The translations under genes were made by a program, and so were the position numbers. From Candidatus Harrysmithiimonas galli (GTDB lineage Bacteria; Bacillota; Bacilli; CAJFEE01), in the NCBI GenBank assembly GCA_904373265.1, contig CAJFEE010000011.1:18383-82382 (forward strand): 64,000 bases of DNA, in the 5' to 3' direction. The notes beneath the pieces were generated by a model. That model searched no databases, had not been told where the DNA came from, and saw only the letters and a list, made by a program, of their open reading frames with translations. Positions 57,665 to 64,000 of the stretch are shown one piece after another. Position 1 is the first letter of the stretch; the number at the start of each line of letters is the position of its first letter.

Positions 57665-58493
57665 GAACCAATCTCCCTTAAAAAAACATTTTGACGTAAT
57701 TTGAATGAAATATTTCTGTAAACATAATATAAATGATAAAGCATCGTTTTCACCTACCTACCTTTGAAAAAATTGTGTATCCATAAAAAATCGAGAAATT
57801 CTCCATAAATGGTTCACTCTTTTGACACAACTCTGTAGGAACGATTTTTGCGGGTATGACACATATATAAGACAATGCAATGTTTTTTTAAAAAATTGAT
57901 ACCCAAAGAACGACAAAACCTCAAGAATAACAGAATGGAAACTTTTAAAATCACGAAATATTTTATTCCTGATGTGCGCTAGATTTTTTCTCCAATTTTT
58001 AAACCATGAAAAAACATTTATACACTACATCATCCACTTACACATGTATGCTTTTTCAAACTGAACCTTTACCTAGAAAATACAAAAATTTCAGTTACAA
58101 GATACACTCAATCAAGGGACATAAACACCCACTCTTTTTGTCTCTGCTTGCAAAATACCCAAAAACCAACATTTTGAATAGAACCGATAAGAAATATTCC
58201 TTCTCTAATCTTTAACTGAGCTTATTAAAGCCCCTAGCCCAGCAAAAAAAGGATACTCTTTCTGTATGTTGTACGGCAAAATAGTCTGTTGGAAACTTAT
58301 CAAACACTTTTTTTACATTTCACATAGGCAAAAAGTAAATGAAAGAAATGACCAAATAAGATATAATAAAAAGCAAAAACAGCTTAAATAAATGAAAACC
58401 TATCACAAAGAACAAATCCGGCAAAAGCAAAACATTTTCAAATTTGATATTCTCGACAAAAATTTATTGAATAAACAAGGAAAAATCCAAAGA
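57665..58493. other. Non-coding stretch upstream of the ccm operon
   Basis: About 830 bp of AT-rich DNA with the ccm promoter region at its left end. A 69-codon frame at 58006-58215 has no ribosome binding site and no known content. Nothing else was recognised. Confidence 0.4.
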
Positions 58494-59104
58494 ATGACGA
58501 CACAAAAAATGCAACAAGCACTTCATTACATGAAAAGTAGCTGCGCAAGGAAAAATAAAAAAGGAATTGCATTTATTTTTGCTTCAAATTTCATTTGGGG
58601 AGGCATCTTGATCATTCATACATTGCCCATTGACATAAAAGATAAAAAAATCTATATACATGAGTTATTGTGGCATACCTAATGTCATTGGTATTGGTCA
58701 TTACAAAATGACTAAAGATTAAATTCCAAAATAATGATAATCCAATTGAAAAATTAGGATTTTATATCACTTTGACACAAGTACTGTATATTTTAATTGT
58801 TTGTTTGTTTGAATCCATAGCTACACCGAATACAATAATTGGGATACTGGCTATGGTTTGGGGCGGACATTTATTATCTTTTGCTTGGTTATATCAATCC
58901 AAAAGATATACCATTCCCTCAGTAATGGCTACATTAGAAAGTTTCACAATAGGCCGCAATTTTTCAGCATGGATTATAGCATTATTTATATTAATTTTCG
59001 AAATAATATTACAATATATCTCGCATTTGAAAATAAAAAATGACGAATTATCGTGTTTAAAAAACAAATTTCCGTTTATCAGTAGGATATATAGAAGTCA
59101 GTGA
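58494..59104 (+). pseudogene. Broken small membrane protein (DUF7010-like)
   Basis: Two frames together describe a membrane protein of about 190-200 residues. The first part has KKGIAFIFASNFIWGGILIIHTLPIDIKDK and stops at 58682. The second continues in another frame: YLMSLVLVITK, a TGA stop at about 58715, then KIKFQNNDNPIEKLGFYITLTQVLYILIVCLFES, WGGHLLSFAWLYQSKRY and further helices to 59104. At least one frameshift and one stop interrupt it. The helix order and HLLSFAWLYQSK segment resemble DUF7010-type proteins of Bacillus. No function is known. Confidence 0.6.
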
Positions 59105-59299
59105 GAGCCAAGCAAAGGACTGCGGCAAACTGTTGTTGACAGTTCTGTTCGCTTAAAGTCCACAAGCAAGAAGTTGTAAATCACTTTCATTCATTCTGTA
59201 TAATGATAAAAATATACCGTTTTCTTTCTTCATAATCTTTCCATTATGTTGAGATGGCAAGCAAGTGTCAAACTGTCTTCCAATTCAGGTAATATATTT

Positions 59300-59340
59300 G
59301 TGGGTCTAGGATGTATCATATCACAAACCCACTTCTTTTC
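59300..59340 (+). terminator. Possible stem-loop upstream of pheA
   Basis: GTGGGT (59300-59305) pairs with ACCCAC (59327-59332), then TTCTTTTC. It may end the decayed upstream gene or act in the pheA leader. No T-box signature was found. Confidence 0.35.
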
Positions 59341-59401
59341 TGTTTCGCTATAAATATCATTTTTTAATAGAATATTGAAAGAAGAGGAGTACATACCAAT
59401 T

Positions 59402-60238
59402 ATGAAAATCGCTTATTTGGGACCAGAAGGTTCTTACAGTCAAGAAGCTGCCCAAGGCTATACGAAAAAAAAAAATCTGAGTGTATGCACGTTTGTTCCC
59501 TGCTCTGGATTTTCGGAAGTGATTCAAAAAGTTGAAACCGGACAAACCGAGCTTGGAGTCCTACCTGTTGAAAATTCCACTTATGGCGCGGTCGCTACTG
59601 CGATGGATTTGCTGTTACATTTGGATTTATCAACCGTAATTGACGAATATGTATTGGATATTCATAATAATTTTCTTGGAACAACAAAAGATGCCCAAAA
59701 AATTCAATACGTTTATTCGCATGAACAAGCAATTGAACAATGCTATCGTTTTTTTGAGAAACATTATCCGCATATTGAATTTATCCGCTGTCCAAGCACT
59801 ACACAAGCCTGCATCCTAGCACAAAAAGGCGGAGAACAATACGGAGCAGTTGCTGGAAAACGTGCTGCACACTTATATGGTTTGCATATTTTACATGAAA
59901 GTATTCAAGACAACGCATTTAATCAAACAAGATTTCAAATTATTTCCCAAAAAGCACCTTCCCCTTCAGGAAATGACAAAACATCCATTGTTTTTTCTAC
60001 GCATGCAGATACAAATTCTGGAAGCTTGTTTGATATTTTAAAAGCATTAGCCGAGCAGCAAATCAACTTAACAAGAATTGAATCACGCCCAGCTAAAAGC
60101 GCAGTTGGAAATTATATTTTTTATATTGATTTTATTGGACATCAGCAAGATATAACATGGAAAAAAGCTTATGAACAAATGAAACCGAATTTAAACTGGA
60201 TCAAAATTATTGGTTCTTATCCGATTTTTCAAAAATAA
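59402..60238 (+). CDS. pheA: Prephenate dehydratase
   Basis: Converts prephenate to phenylpyruvate in phenylalanine synthesis. It is about 278 residues. The catalytic domain begins MKIAYLGPEGSYSQEAA, with LGVLPVENSTYGAV, RCPSTTQACILA and the catalytic threonine in NQTRFQII. The ACT regulatory domain has GSLFDILKALAEQQINLTRIESRPAKSAVGNYIFYIDF, which binds phenylalanine for feedback inhibition. No chorismate mutase domain is fused, as in Bacillus. ATG 59402 is preferred; the ribosome binding site is AAGAGGAG. Confidence 0.96.
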   Translation: MKIAYLGPEGSYSQEAAQGYTKKKNLSVCTFVPCSGFSEVIQKVETGQTELGVLPVENSTYGAVATAMDLLLHLDLSTVIDEYVLDIHNNFLGTTKDAQKIQYVYSHEQAIEQCYRFFEKHYPHIEFIRCPSTTQACILAQKGGEQYGAVAGKRAAHLYGLHILHESIQDNAFNQTRFQIISQKAPSPSGNDKTSIVFSTHADTNSGSLFDILKALAEQQINLTRIESRPAKSAVGNYIFYIDFIGHQQDITWKKAYEQMKPNLNWIKIIGSYPIFQK

Positions 60239-60295
60239 AACGGAATTCTTAAGAGATTCCGGCCAAAAATATATCTGTTTTTCCTATGCAAAAAC

Positions 60296-60346
60296 AGGCG
60301 GTTTCCCACAATCCTTTCGTCGTGAAACCGCCTAAATATTTTTGTT
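60296..60346. terminator. Terminator between pheA and tcyP
   Basis: AGGCGGTTTC (60296-60305) pairs with GAAACCGCCT (60324-60333), then AAATATTTTTG. A smaller hairpin CGGAAT...ATTCCG (60241-60261) precedes it. It can serve both convergent genes. Confidence 0.8.
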
Positions 60347-60398
60347 TGATCTATTTTTACATTTTTATACACATATATGCTGTGTTTATACAGTTTTT

Positions 60399-61796
60399 TT
60401 AAGAAACGAAATCCGTGTCATCTTCCGAATCAAGTTTGGCACGATATATATCAGCATCAAACTGCCCCAATGCTTTGGATGAAATCACACCGGATGTCAT
60501 CGCACCGGAAACATTTAAAGCAGTTCGTCCCATATCAATCAAAGGTTCCACAGAAACCAATAATCCCGCTAGTGCCACTGGTAAATTCATGGTTGACAAT
60601 ACGATAATTGCTGCAAAAGTCGCACCACCACCGACCCCAGCAACCCCAAAAGAAGAGATGGTCACAACAACCAAAAGCTGTAAAATAAACAGTGGATCCA
60701 GCGGATTGATTCCAACCGTCGGTGCAATCATTACCGCCAGCATCGCTGGATAAATCCCTGCACAGCCATTTTGCCCGATTGATGCGCCAAATGAAGCAGC
60801 AAAATTGGCAATTCCTTCTGAAACACCCAATTGCTTTGTTTGTGTCTCAATGGTAAGTGGCATTGTACCTGCACTCGTTCGCGATGTAAATGCAAAACTT
60901 AACACTGGGATCGTTTTTTTCACATATTGCATTGGATTTAAACCAAAAGCGGCAAGCAACAATAAATGAATAATAAACATAGTAATCAGTGCCAAATAAG
61001 AGGCCAAGACAAAAGTCAATAAATATTTCACGCCATTCCAACTGGTTGAAGCGACTGCAACAGTCATTAAGGCCAAAATACCATATGGTGTCAATTTTAA
61101 AATCATCTTTACAAGCTGCATCACAACAGCATAAAAAGCTTCTACAATCTTTGTAAAACTTGCAAATGCCTCCTCATTTCTTCTTTTTACTTTCAAAGCG
61201 GCAATTCCAACGAGAACAGAAAAAATTACAACTGCTATTGTTGAGGTTGAACGAGCACCAGTCATATCTGCAAATGGATTGGTCGGAATCACTGAGAGAA
61301 TTTTTTGCGGGATGCTTGTTGTTGCTGTATCCACACGCTCTTCAATTGCCTCTCCTCTCTCGATTTCCATTTCTCCTGCTTGAATTGCATCTGCGTTTAA
61401 ATCAAATACATTGGCATAAAAAATTCCAATTACTGCTGCAATCAATGTTGTAAAAATTAACATTCCAATCACCCATACAGCCATCTTGCCAATTCCTTTT
61501 GAAGCTTTCAGTCGTGTAATAGCAGAAATAATCGCAACCATAATTAACGGAATGACAATCATTTGCAAAAAGCCAACATACCCATTTCCGACAATTTTAA
61601 ACCAGTCAATAGAGGTTGACACAATATTGGACTCATAACCATAAATCATCTGCAAAATACCACCAAACAAAATGCCAAGCCCCAATGCTGTAAACACACG
61701 TTTTGAAAACGAAAAATGCTTCCGTTGCATCCAATAAACCACCAGACCTAACCCGATAAAGACCACCAGATTTAAAATAACATATACACTTTCCAC
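60399..61796 (-). CDS. tcyP: L-cystine symporter TcyP
   Basis: Sodium- or proton-coupled cystine importer of the dicarboxylate/amino acid:cation symporter family. It is about 465 residues with around eight helices plus two re-entrant hairpins. Family segments are FSKRVFTALGLGILFGG, FLQMIVIPLIMVAII, FAFTSRTSAGTMPLTIETQTKQLGVSEGIANFAASFGASIGQNGCAGIYPAM and SVEPLIDMGRTALNVSGAM. The GTG at 61796 follows GGTGA and gives the B. subtilis TcyP length; an ATG 19 codons upstream is less likely. A sigma-A promoter is visible upstream. Confidence 0.95.
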   Translation of the reverse strand: MESVYVILNLVVFIGLGLVVYWMQRKHFSFSKRVFTALGLGILFGGILQMIYGYESNIVSTSIDWFKIVGNGYVGFLQMIVIPLIMVAIISAITRLKASKGIGKMAVWVIGMLIFTTLIAAVIGIFYANVFDLNADAIQAGEMEIERGEAIEERVDTATTSIPQKILSVIPTNPFADMTGARSTSTIAVVIFSVLVGIAALKVKRRNEEAFASFTKIVEAFYAVVMQLVKMILKLTPYGILALMTVAVASTSWNGVKYLLTFVLASYLALITMFIIHLLLLAAFGLNPMQYVKKTIPVLSFAFTSRTSAGTMPLTIETQTKQLGVSEGIANFAASFGASIGQNGCAGIYPAMLAVMIAPTVGINPLDPLFILQLLVVVTISSFGVAGVGGGATFAAIIVLSTMNLPVALAGLLVSVEPLIDMGRTALNVSGAMTSGVISSKALGQFDADIYRAKLDSEDDTDFVS

Positions 61797-61831
61797 ATTT
61801 TCACCAACCTTATTAAAAATATATGTTTTAT

Positions 61832-61860
61832 ATATTATGTATAGAACGTCCATTTGTCAA
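61832..61860 (-). promoter_or_regulatory. Sigma-A promoter of tcyP
   Basis: TTGACA (61855-61860) and TAATAT (61832-61837) are separated by 17 nt on the minus strand, 36 bp before the proposed GTG start. A second copy of TTGTCAATAAA (plus strand) lies just upstream. Confidence 0.75.
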
Positions 61861-62640
61861 TAAAAAAATTGTCAATAAAGCAAAGGAGTGAAAAAACAAG
61901 CAAATTCTTACACAAACCATCCCTACAAAATGAAAAACATCAAACATAAATCATCAAAGCAATCCTACGAATGATAATATTTATCTTTCCGTTTTTACAT
62001 CCTAGCAGATTTAAGATGGTAGAAAGAGACCCGCCCAAATAATAATGTTATGGATAGTATATGTTCAAGTCATAATAAAAATATATTCAAAAAATTTGAT
62101 TGCTAATCATATCCCTTAGCACTTGGATTTACTATAGTAAAACAAAAAAACCAGAAAATAATAACAGAATTTTCTGACATATTATCTTAAGGCTTGCAAC
62201 CATACCCAATACAATTTCTGTTATTTTTTTATCGTTTTAGAAAGAAATTGTAGTAGCATCAGATTTAAAGAAAAAACAGCTGATTTGTTTTAAAAAAATA
62301 GCAAGCGATAGATTGCTCTTAATTTCTTGTACATTACATGTGGCAAACGCCTTTTTGATGAAAACGAGATTCAGAAAAACAAACCGCTGGGTGATGAAAA
62401 CACCAAGAGGTCTAACGAAAACAATAGAGAATATCTAAAGGTGAAAATTTATGTGACATCCTTATCAAAATAATATTACTTAAAAAGTTTTATTTTTGTG
62501 ATAATAAGGCAAAATAAAACGGTATTGATACTGTAAGCAAGTTGATATTATTCCCTTTAAATCAACCATATAAAAAACTATTCTGAAAAGATGTTCACTT
62601 AAAGTATAAATGATACAAAATACCATGAAACCAATGAATT
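61861..62640. other. Non-coding stretch upstream of tcyP
   Basis: About 780 bp of AT-rich DNA without recognisable genes, RNAs or repeats. Confidence 0.4.
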
Positions 62641-62888
62641 CTTAGGTGGCAGCAATATTCCAACGAATAACACATTTCTCTTTAAAACAGCGTTCTTCAC
62701 AGCCAGCATCCTGGGAAAAAGATTTTTCCTACCCCCTGTGGCGCACTGTGTCCACCCGTGTGCCATTTTTCGGCTGCGCTCGGAAAGTAACATTCAGCAG
62801 AGACTTTTGCTTGTTGGCTCAATTTAAGAAATAGAGGTTCCAACTCCAAATGCCAAATTTCACAAGGGCGAAATGTGTGCTGGTTAAA
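62641..62888. other. Segment of raised GC content next to toxin cassette
   Basis: Base composition rises clearly compared with its flanks. More than one minus-strand frame stays open for 50-65 codons, for example a frame reading SERSRKMAHGWTQCATGGRKNLF, but no start or domain is convincing. Several open frames together with the hairpins that follow suggest a dispersed repeat or structured element rather than a gene. Confidence 0.35.
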
Positions 62889-62945
62889 GGCATGGGTGGC
62901 TTTGCGCCACCCATGCCGCGGGATGTCGCCCGGCTTTGTCGGGCG
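62889..62945. repeat. Pair of GC-rich hairpins
   Basis: GGCATGGGTGGC (62889-62900) and GCCACCCATGCC (62906-62917) form a perfect 12-bp stem with a TTTGC loop. Ten bases later CGCCCG (62927-62932) and CGGGCG (62940-62945) form a 6-bp stem with loop GCTTTGT, followed by GGAAAA. Such GC-rich stems contrast sharply with the surrounding DNA and resemble repetitive palindromic elements. Confidence 0.6.
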
Positions 62946-63082
62946 GGAAAATCATTCTATTATCACTTCCATTTTTAGCCCAACAGTATCTTGTAAAGTT
63001 GTAAGATACAAATACGATTTTCGATTGTGAACTTTCATTAACACAACAAATCAACTTATACAGCTAACTCTATACAGCTAAT

Positions 63083-63508
63083 TTATTTTTTACATAATTT
63101 CTTCATGCATTCTTTTATGTCATATTCTGTCTTTTCCAGTCTTCCACAAGGAAACTTTCCATTCACATATGACATAATAAGTGAGTTTACCCACATATCA
63201 TTATAGTTTGTTAAATATGCCTTACATATAATTTCAAAATCATCAGAAACGCAACTAGCTATATCTCCCAATCCTGATAAATTATATGACTTTAAAAAGC
63301 TTTTTTCTCTAATATTATCAATCTTTTTTTTCTCAAAATCTCCTATTTCAAACTCATTTAAAGCATCATACACTCTCATCCATTCTGAATCAAATTCTTC
63401 ATCATCTCTCATATCTAATAATTCTTCCAAATCACAATTTTCAAAAAGATAGACTCTAATAACTCTATTACTCTCAACTTCAATTAGCAAGTTATTTAAC
63501 ATAATCAT
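63083..63508 (-). CDS. Probable immunity protein of the adjacent toxin
   Basis: A 141-residue acidic cytosolic protein with no recognised family. The sequence is alpha/beta with ELLDMRDDEEFDSEWMRVYDALNEFEIGDF in the first half and SVNGK-like loops near the end (MSYVNGKFPCGRLEKTEYDI). Three or more cysteines are scattered and form no motif. It lies 13 bp downstream of a polymorphic toxin C-terminal domain on the same strand, the standard toxin-immunity order, so an immunity role is inferred from position. AAGGAG precedes the ATG. AT content is higher than for the backbone genes. Confidence 0.6.
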   Translation of the reverse strand: MIMLNNLLIEVESNRVIRVYLFENCDLEELLDMRDDEEFDSEWMRVYDALNEFEIGDFEKKKIDNIREKSFLKSYNLSGLGDIASCVSDDFEIICKAYLTNYNDMWVNSLIMSYVNGKFPCGRLEKTEYDIKECMKKLCKK

Positions 63509-63521
63509 TTTCTCCTTAATG

Positions 63522-64000
63522 TTAATATAAACCTTGTTCCTTTAACCAATTTTGTATTAAATCAACTGCTTGCTTTGGTGTTACATCTGTCCCCAATGTA
63601 TAAGTTCCATTTGGTGATTTAATATCTACCTTGATATCATCTAATCCTTTATATGCATTTCTATATGCATCAAATAATTCATCATCAGTGCCAATAAAAT
63701 CTCCCTGTCGAGGATCTACATAATTTCTTTCTGCGTCATGTAATCTCCAATGATCATGGCCAGGATCACTTCCCTTTGAAAAAATTGTTGGCCTTGTTTT
63801 ATCACTTCTTGAGACTTCAAATGGTCTTCCTTTGGATTTTCTTACTGCTGGAACATGATGCCCTGAATCTCCAACATTAATTCTCTTTTCAGTCCCACTT
63901 CCCCCCTTATCCCTCACTTTTGTCTGTTTTGCTTGACCGGATTTTGCTATTTTTTCTCCTTCTTTTCCTTTGTTAGACCCAGTCTTCCCAACATCTCCTA
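63522..64000 (-). CDS. Polymorphic toxin C-terminal domain, incomplete at right edge
   Basis: The frame stays open from the stop at 63522 to the window edge (at least 158 residues), so this is the tip of a larger protein. The visible part has a Gly/Lys-rich linker (GKTGSNKGKEGEKIAKSGQAKQ) and then SGHHVPAVRKSKGRPFEVSR, DPGHDHWRLHDAERNYV and a closing TPKQAVDLIQNWLKEQGLY. The GHH plus later HDHWRLH histidines suggest a nuclease of the GHH/HNH-Endo VII type seen in contact-dependent toxins, though I cannot confirm the family. A GTG at 63917 is not the true start. The immunity gene follows. Confidence 0.65.
   Translation of the reverse strand, partial: GDVGKTGSNKGKEGEKIAKSGQAKQTKVRDKGGSGTEKRINVGDSGHHVPAVRKSKGRPFEVSRSDKTRPTIFSKGSDPGHDHWRLHDAERNYVDPRQGDFIGTDDELFDAYRNAYKGLDDIKVDIKSPNGTYTLGTDVTPKQAVDLIQNWLKEQGLY

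Noticed and set aside
59105-59401. Possible T-box leader before pheA
   Set aside because: No AGGGTGGNACCGCG T-box sequence and no specifier stem could be found; only a short stem-loop is present.

Overview
The window is chromosomal DNA of an endospore-forming, AT-rich member of the Bacillaceae or a close relative. The backbone follows the Bacillus subtilis order: spoIIR, prmC, prfA, tdk, rpmE, rho, glpX, murA, transaldolase, fba, spo0F, pyrG, rpoE and a ywiB-like DUF1934 gene, then pbpG, a ywhC-like protease, a ywfO-like HD protein, rsfA, pta, hemQ, cwlJ and gerQ. The sporulation and germination genes (spoIIR, spo0F, rsfA, cwlJ, gerQ) and the RNA polymerase delta subunit support this placement. 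I cannot name the species. No rRNA, tRNA or CRISPR array was seen.

Layout. 1-2000: an incomplete secreted protein and a chemoreceptor. 2.8-17.7 kb: housekeeping block on the minus strand. 17.8-28.5 kb: class A penicillin-binding protein, a frameshifted MFS transporter with its MarR regulator, an ABC exporter, and a divergent siderophore-uptake locus around a Fur box. 28.9-39.7 kb: M50 protease, HD protein, DUF1450 protein, rsfA, a decayed transposase, pta, a divergent PNPOx-like/HxlR pair, hemQ, cwlJ and gerQ. 39.9-40.7 kb: a HAD hydrolase. 40.8-57.7 kb: a 17-kb minus-strand respiratory island. 58.5-61.8 kb: a broken membrane-protein gene, pheA and tcyP. 61.8-64.0 kb: a non-coding stretch with GC-rich hairpins, then the immunity gene and C-terminal tip of a polymorphic toxin that runs off the right edge.

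The respiratory island is the most distinctive region. Its downstream half encodes nitrate-to-ammonium respiration: NrfH and NrfA (nitrite to ammonium), NapG, NapA, NapB, NapD, a second NapF/NapG-type ferredoxin, and NapH. Its upstream half is a complete System I (Ccm) cytochrome c maturation cluster, which would attach haem to the CXXCH/CXXCK motifs of NrfA, NrfH and NapB. System I is unusual in Bacillaceae, which normally use System II (ResBC/CcsBA). This version differs from the proteobacterial one. CcmE has a CXXXY haem-binding motif instead of HXXXY. The CcmH-like protein has two cysteines spaced CX5C instead of LRCXXC. Two related proteins (signal peptide, beta-rich ectodomain, one membrane helix, charged cytoplasmic tail) are embedded in the cluster, and they share a short cytoplasmic motif with the CcmI-like protein. 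NapA carries a Tat signal that also contains a lipobox-like sequence.

Signs of decay and transfer elsewhere are an IS1182-type transposase remnant, the one-base frameshift in the MFS gene, a broken membrane-protein gene, and many 0.5-1.3 kb stretches without genes.
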